Below are positions 44,055-52,972 of a stretch of 64,000 nt of DNA, in pieces. Origin of the DNA: Imperialibacter sp964351395 (GTDB taxonomy: Bacteria; Bacteroidota; Bacteroidia; Cytophagales; Cyclobacteriaceae). The DNA lies in contig CAYGOF010000019.1 of the NCBI GenBank assembly GCA_964351395.1, positions 1 through 64,000 of the forward strand, given 5' to 3'. The notes under the pieces are model-generated. The model was given only the letters and a program-made list of their open reading frames with translations, had not been told where the DNA came from and searched no databases. Both the position numbers and the translations under genes were made by a program. The number at the start of each line of letters is the position of its first letter. The first letter of the stretch is position 1.

Positions 44055-44339
44055 TTAAAAGTTACTTAAAAGTTGATCGGAGGGGGTGCTCCAGTTCATC
44101 ATATCAATTTCATCCTCTACTAATTTACTAGCGCCATTGTCAGGTGCTTGATGACTTAGATACCAAAAGCCTCCGATAAAAAAGATGATATTGATGGTTG
44201 CTGCTATCACCGCCCAGCCTGGCATTGTTTGTGCCGTCTTGGTAGGTAATAACTTAGCAAGCGAAGGTGTCTCCAGTAACTCATCGCCTTTTTTCATTTC
44301 ATCAAAAAAGCGCTTTAAGAAATCGTCGTCTTCTTTCAT
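44055..44339 (-). CDS. Small membrane protein, probable anti-sigma factor
   Basis: A 94-residue protein: an N-terminal charged cytoplasmic helix (EDDDFLKRFFDEMKKGDELL), one TM helix (VIAATINIIFFIGGFWYL, about residue 43-60) and a short periplasmic tail. It starts inside the sigma-factor gene's stop (4-base overlap), and the arrangement small membrane protein beside an ECF sigma factor is typical of anti-sigma factors. No ZAS-type zinc motif is visible. Confidence 0.6.
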   Translation of the reverse strand: MKEDDDFLKRFFDEMKKGDELLETPSLAKLLPTKTAQTMPGWAVIAATINIIFFIGGFWYLSHQAPDNGASKLVEDEIDMMNWSTPSDQLLSNF

Positions 44340-44833
44340 ATTGCTTTCTTTAATTCGGATTCAAGTATCAATTCCTTCAATTTCTTTTTGCCTCGGTCAT
44401 AGTGCGTTCTGGCTGTGCCAAGGCTAATTTCCATCACTTCTGCAGCTGCCTCAACCGTTAGGTCATGATAGAACACGAGTAAAAGCACCTCAGCCTGCCT
44501 ATCCGGCAACGCCTTTATCAAGATTTCATAATTACGGTTTGTGTCATCTTCCAAATTGGAAAGGTGGGTCTGAGCATCAATCAACTCAAGATTTCCCAAC
44601 TGCATTTTTCTTGTTGTTTCTCTTTTTTGCAGATCTATGGCAGTAAAACGAACGACACTAAAAAGCCAAGTTTTGAAGCTGGACTTGTCGTTATAGAGGG
44701 CTCTTTTCTCTAAAACTTTCAGGTAAGCCGTTTGAAGCACATCGTCAGCCAGATCCATCTGGTAACGGCAGCATTGCCTCGACCAGTGCCAGGCTTCCTT
44801 ATGATGTACTTCGAGTTGCTCTTTGATCGTCAT
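44336..44833 (-). CDS. ECF-family RNA polymerase sigma factor
   Basis: A 165-residue sigma-70 family protein with region 2 (MDLADDVLQTAYLKVLEKR, then SSFKTWLFSVVRFTAIDL) and region 4 (LPDRQAEVLLLVFYHDLTVEAAAE, with LGTARTHYDRGKKKLKEL as the DNA-binding helix). It directs RNA polymerase to a set of stress or envelope genes. Four bases overlap with the small membrane protein gene, which is its likely anti-sigma factor; the third gene of the operon carries a plug-like periplasmic domain. Confidence 0.92.
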   Translation of the reverse strand: MTIKEQLEVHHKEAWHWSRQCCRYQMDLADDVLQTAYLKVLEKRALYNDKSSFKTWLFSVVRFTAIDLQKRETTRKMQLGNLELIDAQTHLSNLEDDTNRNYEILIKALPDRQAEVLLLVFYHDLTVEAAAEVMEISLGTARTHYDRGKKKLKELILESELKKAI

Positions 44834-44899
44834 TCGTAAGCTTAGTCGTAGAGAGGGAGGAAATATATGACAAGCTCGAAAGAAAATTTATCTGGGGTA

Positions 44900-45292
44900 C
44901 TATTCTGTCAAGTTCTCCAAAAACACTTCGTTGGTGTAGCCGAGGGCGTTGAATCGTACTGTGAGCGTCAATGGTGTGGTGTCATCCGTTTGACAAGGCT
45001 CGCCCGGCTCAATGTAGTACACAAAAAACTTTTGGCTTCTGATATACAACTCCTGCTTATCTGGTTTGCCAAGTAACCTCAGTATTTGTGGTTCATCCAG
45101 GCCTTTGATTTTCTCTTTCTGGCTGATAAAGACCTCTTTCATGGGAATACGGTTTCCCCCGCAACCATTCTGGTCATTTTTCCACACCTGATCGTCAAAT
45201 CCATCAAGGTCAGCTGGAAGGCCACAGGCATATAATAGTGGGACAAAAAGAAATAGACTTAAACGTCTGGTAAAGTGAAGGAATTCAGGCAT
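44900..45292 (-). CDS. BamE/SmpA-like lipoprotein
   Basis: A 130-residue protein with a lipoprotein signal (lipobox LLYAC). The mature part has the small alpha/beta pattern of BamE/OmlA-like domains: KGLDEPQILRLLGKPDK, then FVYYIEPGE and LTVRFNALGYTNEVFL. It may be a structural lipoprotein of the outer membrane. The 5' end overlaps the sterol desaturase gene by eight bases, so the two are co-transcribed. Assignment as BamE itself is not supported. Confidence 0.6.
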   Translation of the reverse strand: MPEFLHFTRRLSLFLFVPLLYACGLPADLDGFDDQVWKNDQNGCGGNRIPMKEVFISQKEKIKGLDEPQILRLLGKPDKQELYIRSQKFFVYYIEPGEPCQTDDTTPLTLTVRFNALGYTNEVFLENLTE

Positions 45293-46511
45293 TGATGCTG
45301 TTGTTCGAATGGATTGGTTGAGATTGGATTTTGTACATCCAAATTAAGCTGCCAATTGCCACAACTCCCAATACGTACACAGGAATTAACGAAGTCACCA
45401 AAAAGTAGGCAATCAATGGCATGATTAACTGCCTGACACTTTCCAGGCGAAAAGCCCATTGCTTCATTTCGATAATGCCTCCAAGAGTCAGTATAGAAAC
45501 AACGATCGCAATACCTATCGCAGCCTTTTCCCATACCAGGAAGTTGCCCTGATTGAACATAAAAAACGAAGTGGCAGCCAGTACCATCAGGTATTGAAAA
45601 ATCAGGTAGGCGGAAAATGTCGCAGGTGGATGAGTGTTAAATTTCTGATAGGTAGCCTTATCTACTTTAGGAACACCTTTTTCTCCACCAAGATAGTCGG
45701 GCAGCCAGCCTGGTTTTTTGAACAATATTTTCAGGCTGTCGCTCAAGGATCGAGACATTTTTAATTGCTGACCCATGGTGATATAATGTTGTAGGTTGGC
45801 CTGAATGGGATTCCAGGTGTTCACGGGCGTCGTAATGCCATAAGTAGGTCGTTCTTCTTCTACCTGGAAAGTGCCAAACAGTCGGTCCCATAAGATAAAT
45901 GTGCCTGCGTGGTTTTTGTCGATGTACTTGGGATCGCGCCCATGATGTACCCGGTGGTGGGAGGGAGTGTTAAATACGTATTCCAGCCAGCCCAGTTTTC
46001 CTATCGTTTCGGTGTGTATCCAGAATTGATACACCGTATTAATGGCAGCAATGAAAACGAAAGTCAGCGTATCGACACCCAGAACGGCGAGAGGTAAATA
46101 GAAGAAGAAGGTCCAGATCACCTGAAAGGAACCTTGTCTGAGTGCGACAGAAAAATTGTAGTCCTCACTTTGGTGATGCACTACATGACCTCCCCAGAAT
46201 AAGTTGATTTCATGGCTCATGCGGTGAGCCCAGTAGTAGCAAAGATCGACGCCCAACCAAATCAAAATGAAAGTGTACCAGGTGGAAGGGATGTCGAACA
46301 GGCCGAAGTTTTCATAGACCAATTGATAAACAGTCACACTGATGACCCTTAAAAAGGCGCCGGATACTTGTTGGGTAATGCCACAGCTAATATTGGTCAG
46401 TGCATCGTTCAGCCTGTAAATCTTTCGATGCTGAAAGTGCTGAATCAGCAACTCGACCCCAATCAATAAGAAATAGATCGGTATCGATAAAACGACAGGG
46501 TTAATGTTCAT
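45285..46511 (-). CDS. Sterol desaturase/fatty acid hydroxylase family membrane protein
   Basis: A 408-residue integral membrane enzyme with the diiron His boxes HRMSHE, HVVHH and HHRVHH. Seven or more TM helices surround the catalytic core of residues ~50-240, and the C-terminal half has further helices. The family hydroxylates or desaturates lipids, sterols or hopanoids in the membrane; the substrate here is unknown. The gene starts at ATG 46511. It probably forms an operon with the BamE-like lipoprotein. Confidence 0.88.
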   Translation of the reverse strand: MNINPVVLSIPIYFLLIGVELLIQHFQHRKIYRLNDALTNISCGITQQVSGAFLRVISVTVYQLVYENFGLFDIPSTWYTFILIWLGVDLCYYWAHRMSHEINLFWGGHVVHHQSEDYNFSVALRQGSFQVIWTFFFYLPLAVLGVDTLTFVFIAAINTVYQFWIHTETIGKLGWLEYVFNTPSHHRVHHGRDPKYIDKNHAGTFILWDRLFGTFQVEEERPTYGITTPVNTWNPIQANLQHYITMGQQLKMSRSLSDSLKILFKKPGWLPDYLGGEKGVPKVDKATYQKFNTHPPATFSAYLIFQYLMVLAATSFFMFNQGNFLVWEKAAIGIAIVVSILTLGGIIEMKQWAFRLESVRQLIMPLIAYFLVTSLIPVYVLGVVAIGSLIWMYKIQSQPIHSNNSINA

Positions 46512-46602
46512 GCGTGTTCTGTAAAACCTGAAACAATGTAGTTAAAAAAGCTATTTATCTTAGAATCATGACTAGTTTTGCACTTAAATTCAAAGTGACC
46601 GT

Positions 46603-47082
46603 ATGAAAAAGGCGTTTTCATTTATCAGAATTCTTTCGTTGATATTTCTTTTGGGAGGCTTATTATTTGTTTATGCCTACCTACCCGAGAATGTATCACT
46701 GTATAGTGATGCATTAGGTACTCAGATTTACTTTATATCTAAAGGTCAATTCTTCTACTATTCGTTCGCTTTTTTCCTTATCGTGAATCTTTTACTATTC
46801 ATCTTTCGCAATATCCTCAACGGCATGGCCGTCACGCCAGGCCGCGGCTTTTTTAGCTCCGAAGTTTTCAAAGATAAAACACTCGTTTGGGTCGAGGTTT
46901 TGGTCAGTTTGATCAATGTCTTTTTTGTACTTGCAGCTGCTTTCATTGGTGTATACAACCACCAGGCCGATCTCGACTTTCATAACTTTGCCTATTTGGT
47001 CTATTTAGGCACCTTTCTAATTTTTGGATGGATTCTTTCCTATGTATTTGTTCTCCGATATCGCACTCATCAACCCTCTTAA
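46603..47082 (+). CDS. Four-TM hypothetical membrane protein
   Basis: A 159-residue protein with about four TM segments (IRILSLIFLLGGLLFVYAYL; FYYSFAFFLIVNLLLFIFRN; VEVLVSLINVFFVLAAAFIG; FAYLVYLGTFLIFGWILSYV). I recall no named family, though it looks like conserved Bacteroidota membrane proteins. It is divergent from the sterol desaturase gene and 174 bases before parE. Confidence 0.7.
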   Translation: MKKAFSFIRILSLIFLLGGLLFVYAYLPENVSLYSDALGTQIYFISKGQFFYYSFAFFLIVNLLLFIFRNILNGMAVTPGRGFFSSEVFKDKTLVWVEVLVSLINVFFVLAAAFIGVYNHQADLDFHNFAYLVYLGTFLIFGWILSYVFVLRYRTHQPS

Positions 47083-47210
47083 TATCAGAGGGTTAATGTC
47101 TGAATATTCAATCAATAGTTGAATATAATTCCTTCATTTACAGCTAGTTAAGGGAAATTTTATTCCAGAAAATTTCCATAATTATTCTAAATTCACTGCA
47201 ATTTCTGACC

Positions 47211-47224
47211 TCGACCGGGGTCGA
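47211..47224. promoter_or_regulatory. TCGACC-GG-GGTCGA palindrome before parE
   Basis: A 14-base sequence with perfect six-base arms lies 32 bases upstream of the parE start, in a GC-richer patch within an AT-rich gap. It may be an operator or an RNA hairpin near the parE leader. No factor is known. Confidence 0.25.
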
Positions 47225-47256
47225 AATAAGGGAAACTTTCTGCGATTGAAGGACTT

Positions 47257-49134
47257 ATGGCAAACGAACAGGCTGCAGCATCTAATTACACCGAAGACAA
47301 TATTCGTTCACTTGATTGGAAAGAGCATATCAGGCTCAGGCCGGGTATGTATATTGGTAAGCTGGGCGACGGTGCCGCCATGGACGATGGTATTTATGTG
47401 ATGGTCAAGGAAATCATCGACAATAGCATCGATGAGCACATGATGGGTAACGGCAAAGTGATCAACGTCAAGGTGACCGATCACCGGGTAGAAGTGAGAG
47501 ACTTTGGTCGGGGTATTCCGCTGGGTAAAGTGATCGACTGTGTATCTAAAATAAATACAGGAGGTAAATACGATTCCAACGCTTTCCAAAAATCAGTTGG
47601 TTTGAATGGGGTAGGTACCAAAGCGGTGAACGCACTTTCCGACTATTTTAAAGTGCAATCCTTCCGTGAGGGCCGTACCAAAATGGCCGAGTTCCATCAG
47701 GGAGAGTTAGTGACAGACGCACCTGAAACCACCACGTCGGAAAGAAATGGTACTTTGACCATTTTTGAGCCAGATGGCACGGTTTTCAAAAACTTTCATT
47801 TCATTCCCCAGTACCTCGATAACCTGCTTTGGAACTATGCCTTCCTGAATGCAGGCTTGGCCATCAACTTTAATGGCGTCAAGTATTACTCTGAAAACGG
47901 TTTGTTGGATCTGTTAAACAGAAAGACCAACGAGGAGGAACTTAGGTATCCAATCATACACCTCAAAGGGGAGGATATTGAGATTGCCCTTACGCACAAC
48001 AACCAATACGGAGAAGAGTACTACAGTTTTGTAAACGGCCAATACACCACCCAAGGTGGCACTCACCTGGCAGCCTTTCGGGAAGCACTTGTAAAAACAG
48101 TCAGGGAGTTCTATAAGAAGGATTTTGACGCATCCGACGTGCGAACCAGTATTGTTGGAGCGATTGCTGTAAGGGTTCAGGAGCCAGTGTTTGAATCCCA
48201 AACCAAGACAAAACTAGGATCGCAGAGTGTAGGACCGGAAGGCCCTACCATGAGGACCTTTATCAACGACTTTGTAAAGAAGTACCTCGACGACTTTTTG
48301 CATAGTCATCCGCAGGTGGCTGAGGGGCTTTTGAAGCGGATTATGCAGTCAGAAAGAGAGCGCAAGGAAATTGCAGGTATCAAGAAACTGGCCAATGAAA
48401 GAGCCAAGAAAGCCAACCTGCACAATAAAAAACTCAGAGACTGCCGCATTCATTTCGACGACCTGAAACACGATCGCCGGGATGATTCGATGATTTTTAT
48501 TACGGAAGGGGATTCAGCTTCCGGTTCTATTACCAAATCAAGGGATGTGCAAACGCAGGCAGTTTTCAGTTTGCGGGGTAAGCCTTTGAACTGTTACAGT
48601 CTGACGAAGAAGATTGTCTACGAAAATGAGGAATTCAACCTGCTTCAGCATGCATTGAATATCGAAGATGGGTTGGAAGGCCTGCGATACCGCAAGATCA
48701 TCATTTCTACTGATGCAGATGTAGATGGTATGCACATCAGGTTATTGATGCTCACCTTTTTTCTTCAGTTTTTTCCTGACCTGGTAAGGAACGGCCATGT
48801 ATTTATTCTTGAAACGCCGCTTTTCAGGGTGAGGAACAAGAAAGAAACTATTTATTGCTATAGCGACGAAGAGAGGCAACGAGCTATTCAAAAGCTTGGT
48901 TCTAAACCAGAGATTACCCGATTTAAAGGTTTGGGCGAGATTTCACCAGAGGAGTTTGGGAAATTTATCGGAGAGGACATGCGTTTGGAACCGATTATTC
49001 TGAAGAAGGAAACTAAGATTCCTCAACTGCTGGAGTTCTTCATGGGTAAAAATACCCCCGACAGACAGATTTTCATTATTGATAACCTGAAAGTAGAGAA
49101 GGATCTGGTTGAGGAAGTTGTTATAGAAGATTGA
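47257..49134 (+). CDS. parE: DNA topoisomerase IV subunit B
   Basis: A 625-residue ATPase subunit of a type IIA topoisomerase. The GHKL ATPase shows EIIDNSIDEHM, VEVRDFGRGIPLG and SVGLNGVGTKAVNALS; the TOPRIM domain has ITEGDSASGS and STDADVDGMHIR; ERPxFKGLGEI-like sequence follows in RFKGLGEISPEEFGK. The short length (without the GyrB insert) and pairing with the ParC subunit a few genes downstream support topo IV rather than gyrase. It decatenates replicated chromosomes. The SatD-like gene follows after a 64-base AT-rich gap. Confidence 0.93.
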   Translation: MANEQAAASNYTEDNIRSLDWKEHIRLRPGMYIGKLGDGAAMDDGIYVMVKEIIDNSIDEHMMGNGKVINVKVTDHRVEVRDFGRGIPLGKVIDCVSKINTGGKYDSNAFQKSVGLNGVGTKAVNALSDYFKVQSFREGRTKMAEFHQGELVTDAPETTTSERNGTLTIFEPDGTVFKNFHFIPQYLDNLLWNYAFLNAGLAINFNGVKYYSENGLLDLLNRKTNEEELRYPIIHLKGEDIEIALTHNNQYGEEYYSFVNGQYTTQGGTHLAAFREALVKTVREFYKKDFDASDVRTSIVGAIAVRVQEPVFESQTKTKLGSQSVGPEGPTMRTFINDFVKKYLDDFLHSHPQVAEGLLKRIMQSERERKEIAGIKKLANERAKKANLHNKKLRDCRIHFDDLKHDRRDDSMIFITEGDSASGSITKSRDVQTQAVFSLRGKPLNCYSLTKKIVYENEEFNLLQHALNIEDGLEGLRYRKIIISTDADVDGMHIRLLMLTFFLQFFPDLVRNGHVFILETPLFRVRNKKETIYCYSDEERQRAIQKLGSKPEITRFKGLGEISPEEFGKFIGEDMRLEPIILKKETKIPQLLEFFMGKNTPDRQIFIIDNLKVEKDLVEEVVIED

Positions 49135-49151
49135 TTGTAAAAAATATGCAA

Positions 49152-49200
49152 AATACGTATTATTGTAATATTTATACAAAAATAAAGAAATTGCAATAAT
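49152..49200. promoter_or_regulatory. AT-rich nested palindromes between parE and the SatD-like gene
   Basis: Three symmetric elements lie in this gap. AATACGTATT (49152-49161) is a perfect 10-bp palindrome. TTGTA (49163-49167) pairs with TACAA (49175-49179). ATTATTGTAAT (49159-49169) is an imperfect inverted match (10 of 11) to ATTGCAATAAT (49190-49200), which reaches the satD start codon. The arrangement would suit an autoregulatory operator for an HTH protein. Experimental support is absent. Confidence 0.4.
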
Positions 49201-49828
49201 GTACTTTGTTTTAATGGGTGACATAGTTGGAAGCTCTCAAAAAAATGGGGCGGAGTTGATGACCAGTTTTAAATCGGTCATAGCGTCTGCTAATAGCCAT
49301 TTTTCGAGTCAAATTCTGTCGCCACTTACTATTACCCTGGGGGATGAATTTCAGGGGGTGGTGCAGGACCTGAGGTCGGCAGTTGATATCATCTTTCATA
49401 TTGACCGGCAGCTTGTAGCTACAAATCTAGTATTCAGGATCAGGTTTAGTCTTCAATACGGTGCGATTGAGACAATTGTGAATACGGAGAACGCCCATGG
49501 GATGCTGGGTGAAGGGCTGACCAAGGCCAGAAAGGGACTGGAGGAATTGAAGCAAAAGAAAGTGCACTATCGTTTGGTCACGCAACATGCAGGCACGGAC
49601 GAAATGTTAAATGGATTGTTTCGCTTGTATGATTCATTGTACAGCGATTGGTCACAAAATGACCGGGAGTACTTGAAGTGTTTTTTTGAGAAAGACGACT
49701 ATAAATGGGTAGGGGAGCAATTGTCAAAAGATCCTTCTACTGTTTGGAGAAAGCGTAACTCCTTAAAATTAGATGAATTTAACATCGCTAAGCATTTGAT
49801 CAGATTGACAGCAAACACATTCAAATGA
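49199..49828 (+). CDS. SatD-family protein: cyclase-like N-terminus plus HTH C-terminus
   Basis: A 209-residue protein. The N-terminus has FVLMGDIVGSS (Asp8) and ITLGDEFQGVV (Asp49), the spacing and motifs of metal-binding strands in class III nucleotide cyclase and GGDEF palm folds (ADIVGFT and GDEF). The C-terminal ~50 residues look like a winged helix or HTH (YKWVGEQLSKDPSTVWRK). These combine in proteins of the SatD family. Whether it makes or binds a nucleotide is unknown. It sits between parE and parC, coupled to a small membrane protein. Confidence 0.75.
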   Translation: MYFVLMGDIVGSSQKNGAELMTSFKSVIASANSHFSSQILSPLTITLGDEFQGVVQDLRSAVDIIFHIDRQLVATNLVFRIRFSLQYGAIETIVNTENAHGMLGEGLTKARKGLEELKQKKVHYRLVTQHAGTDEMLNGLFRLYDSLYSDWSQNDREYLKCFFEKDDYKWVGEQLSKDPSTVWRKRNSLKLDEFNIAKHLIRLTANTFK

Positions 49829-50157
49829 GCCAATGGTGGTACGTAGGTTTGATGTTGATAGCTGGCGAAGCATTGTCGGTATTGTTGTTTTGGATATTGT
49901 CCAAAATTTTTACCGGAAAAGATGGAGCGGGCATTAGCAGGCGCTCTGTATTCAAAGGCATGGTAGAACGGTTGTTTTTGTTTTTTGCTTTGGCACACGA
50001 TCTACCCCATGTGTTGACGTTGTTGGGTGCGTTAAAAATCGCAACGAGAATCAAGGATGAGAACAAAATATCAAACGATTACTTTTTGGTAGGCAACCTG
50101 GTGTCGATCAGTTTGGCTATTGCCTATTTCATTATCTGGAGAGAAGTTTTGAAGTAA
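49825..50157 (+). CDS. Small membrane protein coupled to the SatD-like gene
   Basis: A 110-residue protein with three hydrophobic segments (LMLIAGEALSVLLFWILSKI; LFLFFALAHDLPHVLTLLGAL; YFLVGNLVSISLAIAYFIIW). Its start overlaps the SatD-like stop by four bases (ATGA), and parC begins 3 bases after its stop, so translation of the three is coupled. SatD-family genes elsewhere are followed by small membrane proteins such as SatE; this one is not clearly the same family. It may sense or anchor the SatD-like protein. Confidence 0.7.
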   Translation: MSQWWYVGLMLIAGEALSVLLFWILSKIFTGKDGAGISRRSVFKGMVERLFLFFALAHDLPHVLTLLGALKIATRIKDENKISNDYFLVGNLVSISLAIAYFIIWREVLK

Positions 50158-50160
50158 AGT

Positions 50161-52962
50161 ATGGAAGAGAACAACCTTAACAGTCACGAGGGAGAGGATC
50201 AGATTCATGATGTGGTGCCGGTTTCGGGTATGTACGAAAGTTGGTTCCTTGACTATGCATCCTACGTTATTTTGGAGAGGGCAGTACCTGCGATCGAAGA
50301 CGGGTTAAAGCCAGTGCAGCGGCGTATTCTTCACGCCATGAAAGAAATGGATGATGGTCGCTTCAACAAAGTGGCCAACATCATCGGTAGTACGATGCAA
50401 TACCACCCACACGGGGATGCTTCGATTGGCGATGCGATCGTTAATATTGGCCAGAAAGACCTGCTGATAGAAACCCAGGGCAACTGGGGCGATATCCGCA
50501 CTGGCGACAGAGCGGCGGCCCCTCGTTACATTGAAGCAAGGCTATCGAAGTTTGCACTAGACGTTGTCTATAATCCACAGACCACCAATTGGCAGCTGTC
50601 ATATGACGGACGTAAAAGGGAACCCGTTACACTTCCTGTCAAATTCCCTTTATTGTTGGCCCAAGGCGTGGAAGGCATTGCAGTTGGTCTGTCCACCAAG
50701 TTGCTGCCTCATAACTTCAGGGAATTGATAGAAGCCTCTATTGCAGTCCTCAAAGGCAAGAAACCTAGCATATTACCCGACTTCCCAACAGGTGGCCTGG
50801 CAGATTTCTCTGATTACAATGAAGGGAGGAGAGGTGGAAGGGTCCGGGTGAGGGCCAAAATTGAAGAGCTGGACAAAAAGACGCTGATCATAAAAGACAT
50901 CCCATTTGGCACTACTACGTCGAACCTGATGGACTCTATTGTAAAGGCCAACGATAAAGGTAAGATCAAGGTAAAAAAAGTGGTGGACAATACGGCCAAG
51001 GACGTAGAAATAGAAGTTCACCTGGCGCCTGGTGTGTCTCCTGATATTACCATCGACGCACTTTATGCCTTTACCGACTGTGAGGTGTCGATTTCTCCTA
51101 ACGCATGTGTCATCGTCGAGGACAAACCGATGTTTGTATCCGTCAACGACATACTTCGGATATGCACGGAGCAAACGGTGAGCCTACTCAAGCAGGAGCT
51201 GGAAATCAGAAGAGGGGAGTTGATGGAAAAAATGCTTTTCTCCTCTTTGGAAAAGATATTTATCGAAAACAGGATCTACAGAGACATCGAAGAATGTGAA
51301 ACCTGGGAAGCTGTGCTTGACACCATCGACAAAGGACTTGACCCCTTCAAGCCGCAGTTCTATCGTGAAATCGTGCAGGAGGACATTCTTCGCCTGACGG
51401 AAATCAAAATCAAACGGATCTCCAAGTTCGACTCCTTCAAAGCTGACGAATTAATGAAAAAGCTTCAGGAGGAGCTGGAGGAGGTTTTATACAACCTTGA
51501 AAACCTCGTGGAGTTTGCCATCAAGTACTTCCAGAACCTTTTAGATAAATACGGCAAGGGGAGAGAAAGGCTTACTGAGATTGCTCATTTCGATACAATT
51601 GCCGCTACAGTAGTGGCAGCCAATAACCAAAAACTGTACGTCAACAGAGAAGACGGTTTTATTGGCTACGGTCTCAAAAAGGACGAATACATCTGCGATT
51701 GCTCCGACCTGGATGATATCATAGCTTTCAGAAAAGACGGAAAGTTCTCCGTTGTTAAAATCCAGGACAAGGTATTCGTTGGGAAGGATATACTATTTAC
51801 CGGCGTTTTTAAAAAGAACGATGAACGAATGGTGTATAACGTCGTCTACCTTGACGGTAAAACCGGACGCTCGATGATCAAACGCTTCCAGGTCCTTGGA
51901 GTAACCAGAGACAAGGAGTATGATGTGACAAAGGGAGAGAAGGGATCGAAAGTGCTCTATTTTTCCGCTAACCCAAATGGAGAAGCAGAGATTATTAACA
52001 TCAGCCTCACGTCGGGATCGAAAGCTAAAAAGAAGGTGTTTGATTTTGACTTTTCTGAAATAGAAATAAAAGGTCGTGGGTCACAGGGAAATATCCTTAC
52101 TAAATACCCCGTCAGAAAGATCGTTTTGAAAGAAGCAGGAAGGTCGACGCTCGGCGGTTTGGACATTTGGTGTGATGAAACCATTGGCAGACTCAATACA
52201 GATCATAGGGGCCAACACCTGGGTAACTTCCTTGCCGACGATAAAATAGTCGTTTTCTACAAGGAAGGAAGTTATGAGTTAACCTCCTTTGAGCTGACCA
52301 ACAGGTATGATTACAACCATATTCTTTCCTTGGAGAAATTTAATCCTAAGGCTGTCTTCAGCGCTGTGTATTTTGACGGTAAGGCAAAGGTATACTTTGG
52401 AAAGAGGTTTGCCATTGAGACCAGCACCGTTGAGAAGAAATTTGGATTCATTTCAGAAGAGAAAGGTTCGAGGCTAGAATTAATTAGCTCACATGGTTTG
52501 CCGTCGTTTGAGGTCAGCTTCAAAAAGAAGGGCAGCAAAGAAATAGAAAAGGAAACCATCGTTTTTGAGGAATTCATAGATGTGAAAGGGTGGAAGGCCC
52601 TGGGTAATAAGCTGAATTACCATGAGATTAAAAAGCTGCAATGGCTGATAGTTGAAGAGCCTAAATCTGATGGTGAAGATAGTGAAGATGAAACTGATAG
52701 CAGTGATGACGAAGGACCAATCGATGAAGCAACAGCAAAAAAAGATGTAAAAGCTGCTGAGGCAACATCAAAAAAAGAGGAAGACACGAAGTCAGTCTCA
52801 AAGGACGCTGATAAAGAGAAAATACAGGAAACTGTAAAAAAACTCAAAGAAGAATTCACAAAAGACGAAGACGATAATTTTGATGTTGGAAGCAGCATAG
52901 AATTGAAGATCGAAAAACCGAAAAACAACAACGACGAAGATCAGCTGGGCTTGTTCAGCTAA
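50161..52962 (+). CDS. parC: DNA topoisomerase IV subunit A
   Basis: A 933-residue DNA cleavage and religation subunit. The QRRILHAM and YHPHGDASIGDAIV winged-helix motifs and the catalytic Tyr of AAPRYIEARL (Tyr123) are present; the C-terminal beta-propeller-like wrapping domain covers ~500-830. The last ~100 residues are a highly charged Asp/Glu/Ser/Lys tail (SEDETDSSDDEGP and beyond), longer than in most ParC proteins. It pairs with ParE upstream. It starts 3 bases after the small membrane protein gene. Confidence 0.93.
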   Translation: MEENNLNSHEGEDQIHDVVPVSGMYESWFLDYASYVILERAVPAIEDGLKPVQRRILHAMKEMDDGRFNKVANIIGSTMQYHPHGDASIGDAIVNIGQKDLLIETQGNWGDIRTGDRAAAPRYIEARLSKFALDVVYNPQTTNWQLSYDGRKREPVTLPVKFPLLLAQGVEGIAVGLSTKLLPHNFRELIEASIAVLKGKKPSILPDFPTGGLADFSDYNEGRRGGRVRVRAKIEELDKKTLIIKDIPFGTTTSNLMDSIVKANDKGKIKVKKVVDNTAKDVEIEVHLAPGVSPDITIDALYAFTDCEVSISPNACVIVEDKPMFVSVNDILRICTEQTVSLLKQELEIRRGELMEKMLFSSLEKIFIENRIYRDIEECETWEAVLDTIDKGLDPFKPQFYREIVQEDILRLTEIKIKRISKFDSFKADELMKKLQEELEEVLYNLENLVEFAIKYFQNLLDKYGKGRERLTEIAHFDTIAATVVAANNQKLYVNREDGFIGYGLKKDEYICDCSDLDDIIAFRKDGKFSVVKIQDKVFVGKDILFTGVFKKNDERMVYNVVYLDGKTGRSMIKRFQVLGVTRDKEYDVTKGEKGSKVLYFSANPNGEAEIINISLTSGSKAKKKVFDFDFSEIEIKGRGSQGNILTKYPVRKIVLKEAGRSTLGGLDIWCDETIGRLNTDHRGQHLGNFLADDKIVVFYKEGSYELTSFELTNRYDYNHILSLEKFNPKAVFSAVYFDGKAKVYFGKRFAIETSTVEKKFGFISEEKGSRLELISSHGLPSFEVSFKKKGSKEIEKETIVFEEFIDVKGWKALGNKLNYHEIKKLQWLIVEEPKSDGEDSEDETDSSDDEGPIDEATAKKDVKAAEATSKKEEDTKSVSKDADKEKIQETVKKLKEEFTKDEDDNFDVGSSIELKIEKPKNNNDEDQLGLFS

Positions 52963-52972
52963 ATCGAAATAG

